Positions 18,010-26,625 of a DNA stretch of 64,000 nucleotides are shown one piece after another (the stretch's first letter is position 1; every line of letters begins with the position of its first letter). A program made the translations under genes and the position numbers. This DNA is from Lentisalinibacter salinarum (GTDB lineage: Bacteria > Pseudomonadota > Gammaproteobacteria > Steroidobacterales > Woeseiaceae). The stretch lies in the NCBI RefSeq assembly GCF_040706555.1, contig NZ_JAPDRH010000003.1, positions 620,001 through 684,000 of the forward strand. The letters are read 5' to 3'. Below the pieces are notes generated by a model. It saw only the letters and a program-made list of their open reading frames with translations. It made no database searches and had not been told where the DNA came from.

Positions 18010-18666
18010 TCAGGCGGCGACCTCGTACTGACGCTTGGCCTTCTTGCTGATCACGTTCAGGGCCTTCACGGTCGCCATCTCGAGGCTGTCGACGATGTCG
18101 CCCGTCTTGCTCGTGAGCACCGCATGGGTGATCAGCAGCGGGATCGCCACCATCAGGCCGAACGCGGTCGTGTTCATGGCCACGGAGATGCTGGCGGACA
18201 ACAGGTCGGCCTTCTCGGCGGGGTTCGCATTCGCGACGGCCGTGAAGGCCTGGATGAGGCCCATGATGGTGCCTAGCAGGCCGAGCAGGGTCGCGATACT
18301 GGAAGCCAGCGCCACATAGGCGGTGCGCTTCTCGAGCCGCGGCACGATCTCCATCATGTTCTCTTCCATGGCGATTTCTATATCCTCGCGACGGCGCACC
18401 GCGCCCTGCAGGGAGAGACCCATGTTCAGCACCTGGGCCACGGTGGACTCGTCCTTCGCCGTGACCTCGCGGGCCTTGTCGAAATCGCCTTTCGCGAGCA
18501 GCGGCTGCACCTCGTCCCACACGCGCTGGTTCTTCCGGGTGACCCGGTCCAGCGTGATGTAGCGCTCGATCGCGATGGCGGCACCCACCGCGAACACGAT
18601 CAGTATCGGGTACATGAACGCTCCGCCCGAGGCGAAGAAACCTACGATCGAATAAAAAATGTCCAT
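18010..18666 (-). CDS. ExbB/TolQ/MotA-family proton channel protein
   Basis: The 218-residue protein starts at ATG 18666, with GAGG eight bases upstream. Membrane helix 1 is near the N-terminus (GGAFMYPILIVFAVGAAIAIE), followed by a cytoplasmic loop with ERYITLDR, then helices 2 and 3 (ALASSIATLLGLLGTIMGLI and AMNTTAFGLMVAIPLLITH). The GLLGT-MGLI and NTTAFGL patterns are diagnostic of ExbB/TolQ. It is the likely motor stator of this operon: it would convert proton flow into movement of the TonB/AgmX-like partner. Confidence 0.93.
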   Translation of the reverse strand: MDIFYSIVGFFASGGAFMYPILIVFAVGAAIAIERYITLDRVTRKNQRVWDEVQPLLAKGDFDKAREVTAKDESTVAQVLNMGLSLQGAVRRREDIEIAMEENMMEIVPRLEKRTAYVALASSIATLLGLLGTIMGLIQAFTAVANANPAEKADLLSASISVAMNTTAFGLMVAIPLLITHAVLTSKTGDIVDSLEMATVKALNVISKKAKRQYEVAA

Positions 18667-18692
18667 CACCTTTTCCTCATCTGACAGAACTT

Positions 18693-18708
18693 CGTGAGAT
18701 AACTCACG
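18693..18708 (-). other. Small hairpin in the leader of the ExbB gene
   Basis: CGTGAG and CTCACG flank a four-base loop 27 bases upstream of the ExbB start, inside a 103-bp gap that is the only sizeable break between 25344 and 18010. No T-run follows, so it is not a clear terminator. It could set relative expression of upstream and downstream genes, or mean nothing. Confidence 0.3.
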
Positions 18709-18769
18709 GGGACTTGCTAGCGTAAATGGGTGTCACGGTCACAACGGTGATCCAGTGCACGTTCGCGGC

Positions 18770-19129
18770 TCATTCCGCACCCTCCCCGCCGGAGCGGATG
18801 CCGTAATAACGGAGTTCCCGCGCGAACACTTCCGGGTCCACCGGACGGGCGCGCTCGTCGAGCGAGTCCGCGAGGGACGGATCGTCGCCGAGCTCCGAAC
18901 TCTTCCAGGGCACGATCACGAGCGCCTTCGGCGCCTCCTCGTTGCCGAGGATCGACATGCCCGACATGGTGTGCGGGTTGTCCGGTGTCGTGCCGGCGGT
19001 ATCCTCTGCCGCCGCAGTCATGGCCTCGGCCTCCTCTGAAGACTCCGTAGCCTCGTCCTCGGCAGCGGCCTGCAGAGCGATGCCGAGCAGCGCGAGCGCG
19101 AACCACGGCGCAAGCTTAGCGAGATTCAT
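18770..19129 (-). CDS. Small acidic exported protein of the envelope operon
   Basis: The 119-residue protein has a signal peptide (MNLAKLAPWFALALLGIALQ, cleavage near AAA). A strongly acidic, Thr/Glu-rich stretch follows (EDEATESSEEAEAM). The C-terminal half has the more conserved-looking phrases SMSILGNEEAPKALVIVPWK, then RPVDPEVFARELRYYG. I do not recognise a family. Its ATG overlaps the stop of the TPR lipoprotein (ATGA), so it is almost certainly translated. Position between the TPR proteins and ExbB suggests a periplasmic partner of the machine. Confidence 0.7.
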   Translation of the reverse strand: MNLAKLAPWFALALLGIALQAAAEDEATESSEEAEAMTAAAEDTAGTTPDNPHTMSGMSILGNEEAPKALVIVPWKSSELGDDPSLADSLDERARPVDPEVFARELRYYGIRSGGEGAE

Positions 19130-19749
19130 TGCGTGGTCTCCCCGAGACGATTGCGGATGTCGGCGATCCATATGGCGGCCTCCTCGTCTGCCGTCACCGT
19201 CTTCATGTAGGCCTCGTAATTGGCCAGCGCGCACTCGGGATCGGCGAGGTAGAGGTCACAGAGGATCGCGAGGTTGCGGCGCGCGTAATGGAACCCCGGG
19301 TAGATCTCCAGCGCGGTCTCGTAGCTCCGCCTCGCCTCGTCGAAGCGGCCGGTCTTGCGATACACGATGCCGAGTTCGTTGTGCACGATCGGGTGTTCCG
19401 GATTCAGGGCACGGGCGGCCAGCAGCTCCGTCTCGGCAGCCTTCAGGTCGCCCATGCGGTGATAGGCGATGCCGAGGTCGATACGCGGCGCGCTGAGAGA
19501 CGGCGCCTCTTCCGCCACCTGCCTGAGGAGCTCGATGCCCTGCTGCTCGCGCTCGTTCTCGAGCAGATCGAGAGCGGTCTGGTAGTCCTCGCGCACGGCC
19601 GCGCCGATCCGCGCCTCTTCCGTGATGGTGAAACCCACGGCCTCCTGGATCTCGATGCGCGCGCCGGGCTGCTGCTCCGGTGCCGTGGCGGCGCAGCCGC
19701 CCAGAATCAGCGCCAGCAGCACTTGCAGCGGACGATACAACGTTTTCAT
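19126..19749 (-). CDS. TPR-repeat lipoprotein (GltE/NlpI-like)
   Basis: The 207-residue protein has a lipoprotein signal with lipobox LILGGC (Cys at about 19). About three tetratricopeptide repeats follow (LGIAYHRMGDLKAAETELLA, then LGIVYRKTGRFDEARRSYET and LAILCDLYLADPECALANY). The predicted site is the inner face of the outer membrane, where TPR lipoproteins scaffold complexes. Its start overlaps the preceding gene and its stop overlaps the next, both by ATGA. The Myxococcus gliding machine has a TPR lipoprotein of similar kind; this equivalence is inferred from context. Confidence 0.82.
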   Translation of the reverse strand: MKTLYRPLQVLLALILGGCAATAPEQQPGARIEIQEAVGFTITEEARIGAAVREDYQTALDLLENEREQQGIELLRQVAEEAPSLSAPRIDLGIAYHRMGDLKAAETELLAARALNPEHPIVHNELGIVYRKTGRFDEARRSYETALEIYPGFHYARRNLAILCDLYLADPECALANYEAYMKTVTADEEAAIWIADIRNRLGETTQ

Positions 19750-22700
19750 GGCGACTCACCCCGCGGTGCGCCGTGCGCCAGCCCGGATACACCGGTCACC
19801 TGGACCTCCGCCTCCGGCAGCACGACCGATTCCACGGCCGGGTCTGCCGGCGTCTCGGGCACCACCGGCATGCGATAGGCGTAGACGTCGATGGCGCCGA
19901 GGAACCCGCTCGAGATCTCGTTCTTGGCGTAGCGGCCCGGCATCATGACGGCCAGCCGGTCGAGACTCTGCTGTATCCAGTCGTTGTAGACGCCCATGGC
20001 CAGCAGCTCGAAGTTCTTCTCGTGCACGGCAATCGCCTGCTCCTCGAACGGCCAGGCCTCTTCCTCGAGGACCATCTCGTAATCCATGAGCTCGGCCTCG
20101 GTGAGACCCGCCGGCCGCTCCGACGCCATGATCGCGTCGCTGAACCGGTAGTAGATCTCCGCGATGTAGTAAGTGGCGGCCGCCGTGACCTCGCCCACCT
20201 CGTAGTCCACCAGCGCCTCGAAGGCGGCCATGGCAGCGTCCATCCGGGCCTGCTTCTCGGCAAGGCTTCGTTCGAAGGGCTGCGTCAGTTCGAGTTCCGC
20301 GAAATGTTCGTAGCTGAGCTTCGCCAGCACCAGTCCCGCCCGGGCTGCCAGGTAGCGGGTTCGCTCCGTGCGTTCGTCGCCGCCGTCGGCATCCCGTGCG
20401 ACGATCTCGCGCAGTTCGTCGTGATAGCGCGCAGTATCGCCCCGGTCGCGGTAGATCTCGGCGATGCGGTTGCGGGTCTCGACGTGGACGTCCAGCGGCG
20501 CGGGATACTCGCCGACGTACCTCTCGTAGACGGCCAGTGCGCTGTCGGTCTGCTCCGCCTCCTCGTAGAGATCCGCGGCGACCAGCAGCGCTTGCCGCGC
20601 GAGCTCAGGATCCTCGCTCTCCGTCGCGATGCGCTCGTGTTCGGCGGCGGAGCGGGCGAGCTGGCCGTCCTCCCGGTAGATGTTCGCGAGCTGTCTGGTG
20701 GCATCGTCCGCCAGCTCGTGTTCCGCATGATCCACGCGGAACTCCTCGAGGACGCCGGCGGCGCCCTCCCAGTCCTCGAGTTTCACGAGAGCGGCGGCGG
20801 CATCGTATTCGGCCGCCGTGCGGATAGCGGACGTCGGCGCAGCGGTCTTCACGCGCAGGAAATGCTCTGCCGCCGCCCGGTAATCCTCGAGCAGATTGGC
20901 CTGCTCGCCCTGCTTGTAGATGGCGGCCGCGAGACCATCGATGATGGCCGGGCGCGACTCGTGATCTTCCGCCGTGAGCTCGAGCACACGGGCGTAGGCC
21001 TGCTCCGCGCGGGGATACTCGGTGATGTCCATCGACGAGTGGCCCACGACGATCCAGGCGGAGCGCCGCAGGGCCACCTCGGTCTCTGGATAACGCCCGA
21101 TCAGGGTGTCTGCCGCGGCGATGGCGCGCCGGTAGTCCTTCATGGCGTAGAGGTCGTCGGCCGCCGCGCCGAGCACGGTCGGCGCCTTCTCGTGGCCGGG
21201 GAAAGCATCGGCGAAACGCAGCGAACTCTCCACCGTGCGCGCCTTGACTTCCAGCTGCCCGGCACCGGTGGCCCGCTCCAGGTCCTGGCGATGGGCGTAC
21301 ACGGCCGCATAGCCGGCGGCCGCAGACTGCTCGTGCTGCGGGTAGTCGTAGGCCGTGCGCTCGTACTCCAGCGCGGCGCGGGCGTAATCCTCGTGCTCCA
21401 GCAGCAGGTCGGCCAGCTGGTAGTTGATGGGCGGGGACTCTTCGTCCGCCGGGAACGAGGACAGGAACTCGCCGTACCAGGTCAGCGCCTCGGCATAGTT
21501 GTCCGGGCGCTCGTCCGCGAGCTCTTCCTGCTGATAGAGCGCATGATAGTGATTCGCCAGATCCTTGAGATTGGTCTTCAGGAAGCCCATCACCTCCGGC
21601 GAGGCCGCAGGATCGTAGTGCTGCCAGTAGTCCGCCTGCAGCGCGTAGCGCTCCGCGAATTCCTTCTTCGCCTCCACGACCAGGCGGGGGAATTCCCCCT
21701 TCTCGTAGATCTCGACGACGCGCATGCTGAAATGAGGCGCGACGCGATGGGCGGGATTCAGGTCGATGAAAGAGTTGTAAACGGCCGCCGCGTCCTGGAA
21801 GCGCAGCTTGTCGAGATAGAACTCGCCGAGGTTGCTGTAGATGCGGTCGCCGTAGCTCCGCGCGCCGTTGGCGGCGAAGTAATCATCGATCACCTCCGGC
21901 CCGCCGAGGTTGGAGAAGCTCAGGGAGATCACCCGGAAGGTATCGCCGATGCGGTGATCGTCGCCCCCCTTCTCGTCATCCCCCTCCTCGTCGTCCCCGT
22001 TGTCGAAGGCCCGGTCGAAGTCGAACCCCGTCGCCACGCGATGATCGAGCATCGCCATGTAGCGGTGCAGCGCCTCCTCGTACAGCGACTGCTTGTAGAA
22101 GGTCCAGCCGAGTTTGTAGAGAGCGAGTTCGTAGTAGGGCGAGGTCTCGCCGAAGTTGATGATGGCGCCGTAGGATTCCTCGGCGTCCAGATATTTCTTG
22201 CGTACGAAGAAGTACTCGCCCCGGCGGAACCAGACCTCGTCGACATAGCGCGAGTCCGGATATTCGCGCACGAAACGGTCCATCACCGCCATCGCATCGT
22301 CGCTGCGGCCGAGTTCGTCGTAGGCGCGGGACATCTGGTACAGGACCTGGTCGTTCCGCTCGTAGCCCGGATATTCCTCGAGGATGCGGCGATAGGTCCG
22401 GATCGCCTCCACCGGCCCGGCCAGTGCAGTGGCATCCACCCCGTCCGGCAGCGCAGGCGCCATCCCGTCGGCCGCCGGGGCCGGCAGGGTCGCCGCACTC
22501 GCCCGCGCCTCGAAGGCCTCGCTGCTCTCCGCATACTCGGCGATCCGGATGCCGTCGGCCGCGGCTCCGGCGCCGTTCGGAACCGGCCCGCGGGGTGCGC
22601 GCTCCGCGGCGATCGCCTCGGCATCCTCGTCCACGGCCATCTCGATGAGTTCGCCGGAACCGATCACGCCGAATTCCTTCTCGATCTGCAGGTCCGCGAG

Positions 22701-22946
22701 ACGGCGCATGGCCTCGGGAGTCATGACGCCGGAGGGGGTCTCCTCCAGGTAGCGACGGTAACTCTGCTCCGCCCGTTCCAGACTGTCGGCGACGCGGACG
22801 TCCTCGAGATCCGGCTCCACGGCACGCAGATCGGCAAGCGTGTCGCGCTGCTGCACGCCGGCGCAACCGGCCGCGAGCAGCGCCAGCCAGATCATCGTTA
22901 GGTTGCCGGTGAGGTTGCCGGCGAGATTGCGGGACCGCGTTTTCAT
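19746..22946 (-). CDS. Large TPR-repeat lipoprotein
   Basis: The 1066-residue protein starts at ATG 22946, which overlaps the previous stop (ATGA) and gives a lipoprotein signal with lipobox LLAAGC. Nearly the whole length is alpha-helical repeats of TPR/BamD type: YRRILEEYPGYERNDQVLYQ, FVREYPDSRYVDEVWFRRGE, YGAIINFGETSPYYELALYK, YERTAYDYPQHEQSAAAGYA and others. An acidic insertion with a run of Asp/Glu lies near residues 310-330. It probably forms a long periplasmic scaffold tethered to the outer membrane, comparable in size class to AgmU/GltD of myxobacteria. Substrate or partner is not known. Confidence 0.82.
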   Translation of the reverse strand: MKTRSRNLAGNLTGNLTMIWLALLAAGCAGVQQRDTLADLRAVEPDLEDVRVADSLERAEQSYRRYLEETPSGVMTPEAMRRLADLQIEKEFGVIGSGELIEMAVDEDAEAIAAERAPRGPVPNGAGAAADGIRIAEYAESSEAFEARASAATLPAPAADGMAPALPDGVDATALAGPVEAIRTYRRILEEYPGYERNDQVLYQMSRAYDELGRSDDAMAVMDRFVREYPDSRYVDEVWFRRGEYFFVRKKYLDAEESYGAIINFGETSPYYELALYKLGWTFYKQSLYEEALHRYMAMLDHRVATGFDFDRAFDNGDDEEGDDEKGGDDHRIGDTFRVISLSFSNLGGPEVIDDYFAANGARSYGDRIYSNLGEFYLDKLRFQDAAAVYNSFIDLNPAHRVAPHFSMRVVEIYEKGEFPRLVVEAKKEFAERYALQADYWQHYDPAASPEVMGFLKTNLKDLANHYHALYQQEELADERPDNYAEALTWYGEFLSSFPADEESPPINYQLADLLLEHEDYARAALEYERTAYDYPQHEQSAAAGYAAVYAHRQDLERATGAGQLEVKARTVESSLRFADAFPGHEKAPTVLGAAADDLYAMKDYRRAIAAADTLIGRYPETEVALRRSAWIVVGHSSMDITEYPRAEQAYARVLELTAEDHESRPAIIDGLAAAIYKQGEQANLLEDYRAAAEHFLRVKTAAPTSAIRTAAEYDAAAALVKLEDWEGAAGVLEEFRVDHAEHELADDATRQLANIYREDGQLARSAAEHERIATESEDPELARQALLVAADLYEEAEQTDSALAVYERYVGEYPAPLDVHVETRNRIAEIYRDRGDTARYHDELREIVARDADGGDERTERTRYLAARAGLVLAKLSYEHFAELELTQPFERSLAEKQARMDAAMAAFEALVDYEVGEVTAAATYYIAEIYYRFSDAIMASERPAGLTEAELMDYEMVLEEEAWPFEEQAIAVHEKNFELLAMGVYNDWIQQSLDRLAVMMPGRYAKNEISSGFLGAIDVYAYRMPVVPETPADPAVESVVLPEAEVQVTGVSGLAHGAPRGESP

Positions 22947-24826
22947 TCCGCCTCGCTCCGCGCCTGCAGCTGTGTGGCCCGGTCGTAGCTGTCGGCCAGC
23001 GCATAACGGGCGTCGTCCCGGAATTTCTCCAGCCGGTCGCGCCGTGCCACCAGTTCGTCGATGGCTACGACCTCCAGGAGCCGCCCCTGGCGGGCCATGA
23101 GCCGGTCCAGCTGCGCGATGGATTCGCCCACCCGGGTCTGCAGCCGGGCGAGCGGCGTGTCGTAGCCCTCGTAGCTGTGCGAGGCAGCCTGGCGGACGCG
23201 CACGAACTGCCGGTAACGGACCTCCAGCGCCGTCATGGCGCCGTCGAGCTCCTGCAGATGCTGGTGGAACGCGTCCAGGCGGTCGTGGTACTCGGTGCGC
23301 AGGGCCCACAGCAGCCTGCCTTCGAGACGGCGCACACGGACCCGCGCCACGTCGTCCGCGGCCACGCCCTGCTCGTCGAGTTGCTCCTCGACCGCCTCGA
23401 GTGTCGCGAGCATCCGCTGCTCGTCGCGGGTGGCGAGGAATTCGGGCCTGGGCGCGGTCAGCATCGACTGCAGGCGCTTCTTCAGCATCTCGTGCTGCTC
23501 GAGCCGCAGGCGCATGCGCGAATCGAGCTCGCGGAATTCGCTATCGATACCCGGCAGCAGCGGTTCGTAGTGATCCCGGCGTATCTCGACCATCTCTCCG
23601 TAGGCCTCGAAGCCGGACTGCCAGCCTTCGAGTTTCCGGCGCAGATCGGCGAGATCCAGATAGTTCTGCAGCCCCGTCTGGAAGTCGTGGGAGGCCATCA
23701 GTTCCATGAGGTAGTAGGTTTCCGGCGTCTCCGGCAGCGACCGGAGCCGGATCACCCAGTCCTCGTCCTTGCGGATCTCCTCGCGCACCAGTACCTCCAG
23801 GAAACGCCCCTCGCGGATGCTGAGGATGGAGGCATCCAGCTTGCCGAGTTCGGCGCCGTAGGTATCCAGGGCACGGCCGTAGTATTCCGCCGCGCGACCG
23901 TGCACGGACAGCTGGCCGTAGGCATACGGCAGCGCCAGCATGGCCTCCTGCGCCGCCTTGTCCGTCGTCTCGCGGCCCGCGAGGATGGACCAGGGCACGA
24001 CGGCGCGTTCGTAGTTCTCGGCGCGGGTGGACGCCCAGCCGGAACTCAGCAGGGCCTGGTTGGAGAACGGGCCGTCCAGGCTCACGCGGTCGAGGTAGGT
24101 GGCGGCCTCCTCGTTGCGGCCGGACTCGAGCAGCATCGTGCCCAGCACCAGGTTGGCCTTGTCGCGGATCGCGGCTGCCGCCTCGTCGTCGGCCTTCACG
24201 CGTCCCGCCCGTTCCAGCTGCGCGACGGCCGCCGTCTCGCGGCCGTCCTGCAGATAGGCGATACCGAGGTTGTAGGCCACGAAGGCCTCCAGATCGCGCG
24301 AGCCCCGCAGGTCCTCGAGGACCGGGATGGCCTCATCCGGCCGACCCGTCGCGAGGTAGACGTTCGCGCGCAGGAAGCCGATGTCGTCGCGTATTCCGGC
24401 CGGCACTTCGCCCTCGATGCGGTCGAGCGCCTCCAGCGCATCGGGCATCTGGCCCTTCTGGAAATGAATGCGCGCCAGACGGTAGGCGGCCTCGTTGCGC
24501 ACCGGCTCCTCGACGTCGCCCTCCAGCACGGCGCGAATGGCACGGCCGGCGCGATGGTGCATCCGGTAACGCAGTTCGAAGTCACCCACCGAGAACTCGG
24601 CGCGGTCGATGTGATAGTGCAGCGGATCGAGCTCGGGCTCGTCGAGGTCGTAATGCTGGCCCAGCTCCGTATCCAGCCGCTCCAGCGCATCGAAGTAATG
24701 CCCCATCTTCGCGTGATAGAGCGCCTCGCCGAACCACAGGTCGCGCAGCTCCTCACAGCGCAGCGGCGCCGCCGTCAGGGCGACGGCAGCGGCCAGGGCA
24801 ATCGGGAGGAGCGAGGCGCGTTTCAC
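22943..24826 (-). CDS. Periplasmic TPR and coiled-coil protein
   Basis: The 627-residue protein starts at GTG 24826, two bases after the previous stop and ten bases after GGAG; no ATG fits better. A Sec signal (MKRASLLPIALAAAVALTAA) is followed by TPR-like repeats to about residue 330 (YRLARIHFQKGQMPDALEAL, AYNLGIAYLQDGRETAAVAQ). The C-terminal half is long helical coiled coil rich in Glu, Arg, Leu and Gln. The cysteine after the signal (PLRC) does not fit a lipobox. It overlaps the next TPR gene by ATGA. Likely a periplasmic structural part of the envelope machine. Confidence 0.78.
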   Translation of the reverse strand: MKRASLLPIALAAAVALTAAPLRCEELRDLWFGEALYHAKMGHYFDALERLDTELGQHYDLDEPELDPLHYHIDRAEFSVGDFELRYRMHHRAGRAIRAVLEGDVEEPVRNEAAYRLARIHFQKGQMPDALEALDRIEGEVPAGIRDDIGFLRANVYLATGRPDEAIPVLEDLRGSRDLEAFVAYNLGIAYLQDGRETAAVAQLERAGRVKADDEAAAAIRDKANLVLGTMLLESGRNEEAATYLDRVSLDGPFSNQALLSSGWASTRAENYERAVVPWSILAGRETTDKAAQEAMLALPYAYGQLSVHGRAAEYYGRALDTYGAELGKLDASILSIREGRFLEVLVREEIRKDEDWVIRLRSLPETPETYYLMELMASHDFQTGLQNYLDLADLRRKLEGWQSGFEAYGEMVEIRRDHYEPLLPGIDSEFRELDSRMRLRLEQHEMLKKRLQSMLTAPRPEFLATRDEQRMLATLEAVEEQLDEQGVAADDVARVRVRRLEGRLLWALRTEYHDRLDAFHQHLQELDGAMTALEVRYRQFVRVRQAASHSYEGYDTPLARLQTRVGESIAQLDRLMARQGRLLEVVAIDELVARRDRLEKFRDDARYALADSYDRATQLQARSEAE

Positions 24827-24828
24827 GG

Positions 24829-25344
24829 CTACCAGTCTCCGAGCGCGATCCTGTCGTCGGAGCCGTCCAGGGTGATGCCGATCATCTTCGGCTCCACGCC
24901 CTTCACGAAGGCGAACTGCTGCGAACCGTTCACGTCGTTGCCGTTCTTCAGCTTGCCCGTGTAACTGACGCTGAGGCTGTGCTCGCCGGTCGGGATGTTG
25001 CCGGTGTAGAGGCGCTGGACGCCGCCGTCCTGCAGCGCCTCCAGTTCCTTGAAGCTGTAGATGTAGTGGGCGACGAGTTCGCCGTTGATCTCGACCTGCA
25101 CGGCATCCAGGCGCAGCGCATCGCCGTCCGCGATCTCGACGAAAAGCGCCACCTGCGTTCCCGAGGGATACAGCAGACGCTCTTCCAAGCGGCCGAGTTC
25201 GGCGGCGATATCGAGCACGTCGGACTTCATCTCCTGCACCTGCTCGTCGAGTCCGCGCATCTGCTCGCCGGAGATGTCGCCGGCAGCGCCCGCGGCACTG
25301 CACATAACCAGGCTCAACAACGCGATTCGAATGAATTGGTACAT
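24829..25344 (-). CDS. Exported protein, first gene of the envelope operon (unknown family)
   Basis: The 171-residue protein starts at ATG 25344. It has a signal peptide (YQFIRIALLSLVMCSAAGAA), a short coiled coil (EQMRGLDEQVQEMKSDVLDI, then AAELGRLEERLLYP), and a beta-sandwich-like domain. The latter carries YPSGTQVALFVEIADG, then VQVEINGELVAHYIY, and NIPTGEHSLSVSYTG. Similar short proteins are, as I recall, conserved beside ExbB/ExbD/TPR clusters in gammaproteobacteria and are sometimes mislabelled as AraC regulators; there is no DNA-binding domain here. A periplasmic role is inferred. Confidence 0.68.
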   Translation of the reverse strand: MYQFIRIALLSLVMCSAAGAAGDISGEQMRGLDEQVQEMKSDVLDIAAELGRLEERLLYPSGTQVALFVEIADGDALRLDAVQVEINGELVAHYIYSFKELEALQDGGVQRLYTGNIPTGEHSLSVSYTGKLKNGNDVNGSQQFAFVKGVEPKMIGITLDGSDDRIALGDW

Positions 25345-25486
25345 GATCGGCACCCGTCCTGACTGAGGGGATCGGCTTTGCAGGGGGAGGCGACCTCCGC
25401 TGTCCCCTCCGACTCGTGTTCTGAGGGCGCAGTGTCGATCAACCGCACACCCCAATCTGTGACGGGGTTCGCAAATCTATGTGGGC

Positions 25487-25502
25487 CAATCGGGACCGAT
25501 TG
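25487..25502. promoter_or_regulatory. Perfect 16-bp dyad upstream of the envelope operon
   Basis: CAATCGG-GA-CCGATTG is a perfect inverted repeat about 143 bases before the first gene of the envelope operon, inside a 200-bp intergenic gap. It has the size and symmetry of an operator for a dimeric regulator. No matching known consensus comes to mind and no clear -35/-10 pair is visible beside it. Confidence 0.45.
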
Positions 25503-25544
25503 ACAGGGTCGGCGGAAAGCTGACCGTCCGCAGCCGCCGTTATG

Positions 25545-26621
25545 TCAAGGGCAGCGGGCCAGAGCGCGGGTGGCGCCCGTCCGCAGGCGGCGGCGTCCGA
25601 GCATCAGGCGCAACCCGCTCAGCGCCATGAACAGCAGGGACAATGACAGGAGAGTGAGCAACAGCCGATAGCCCGGCCATCCGGTCTTGCCGGCATGCAG
25701 CGGATAGAGAGCATCGAACACGGCGGGTCCCGCGCCACGCCGGGTCGCGTCGATGGTCTCGAGGATCTCGGCCGACGCGGGATGCAACACCAGATAACTG
25801 CGGCCGTTCGGATGCAGCTCGCCCTCGTTGCGCAGCCGGACGAGTACCGGTGCATCGGACTCCCGCGGCGGCGAGACGAACCGCACCACGCCGGCCGGGA
25901 ATGCCTTGCCGGCCGCATCGAGCACCTGCTGCCAGTCGGTCTCGTCGGAGTCGGGCTCCACGGTCATCGCCGACGGCGCGAGCGGTGGGCTGGCCCCGAG
26001 CACCGCGTTCAGCGACGACTGGAATGGCCCCGGGAACACCATGGCCACGCCGGTGACGACCAGCCCCGCGAACAGCGGGCCGAGCGTCGCTCCCTGGGCG
26101 GCATGGCCGCGCAGCAGGTAGCGGGACTCGGCGTTGCGGGGCCAGAAATAGCGCAGCCGGAATATCGCCCGTCGGCGCAGCCAGAGCCACGCGCCCGAGG
26201 TCAGGCTGACCATGACCAGACAGCCGAGGATCCCGACGAGGGTGTGCCCCGGCTCTCCCGCCAGCAGATACGCATGCAGCTCGAACAGGAAGGCGGGCAG
26301 GCTGTCGCTCCAGCCCCACTCCGCAACCAGCGCGCCGGTCTCCGGGTGATAGAGCCTTTCGCCGCCGTCGGTCAGGTAGGCGTGGTAGGCGGGACGCCCC
26401 GCCCGCGGCATGGCGAGTGCCGAGAGCCGCCCTTCCGTGGCGGCGACGATCCGGGCGATGACGTCCGCGTCCGGGGTCTCCGCGGGCAGCGTCTCCGGCA
26501 GCTGCGGGTAGCGCCAGTCGACGTACTCGTCGGCCCAGAGCAGCGCGAGCCCGCTGAGGGTCGCCACCGCCAGCCATGCGGCGATGACGACCCCGAGCCA
26601 GCGGTGCAGCCGGCGGATCAT
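25545..26621 (-). CDS. PepSY-associated membrane protein of iron uptake
   Basis: The 358-residue inner-membrane protein has four helices: the N-terminus (LHRWLGVVIAAWLAVATLSG), about 125-150, about 185-205, and near the C-terminus (LLTLLSLSLLFMALSGLRLM). Large periplasmic loops carry PepSY-like segments. The LHRWLG start and H-containing helices are typical of the PepSY-TM family, many of which reduce or handle ferric-siderophore iron. It begins four bases after the TonB-dependent receptor stop, so the two form an operon. Confidence 0.82.
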   Translation of the reverse strand: MIRRLHRWLGVVIAAWLAVATLSGLALLWADEYVDWRYPQLPETLPAETPDADVIARIVAATEGRLSALAMPRAGRPAYHAYLTDGGERLYHPETGALVAEWGWSDSLPAFLFELHAYLLAGEPGHTLVGILGCLVMVSLTSGAWLWLRRRAIFRLRYFWPRNAESRYLLRGHAAQGATLGPLFAGLVVTGVAMVFPGPFQSSLNAVLGASPPLAPSAMTVEPDSDETDWQQVLDAAGKAFPAGVVRFVSPPRESDAPVLVRLRNEGELHPNGRSYLVLHPASAEILETIDATRRGAGPAVFDALYPLHAGKTGWPGYRLLLTLLSLSLLFMALSGLRLMLGRRRLRTGATRALARCP

Positions 26622-26625
26622 CCGC

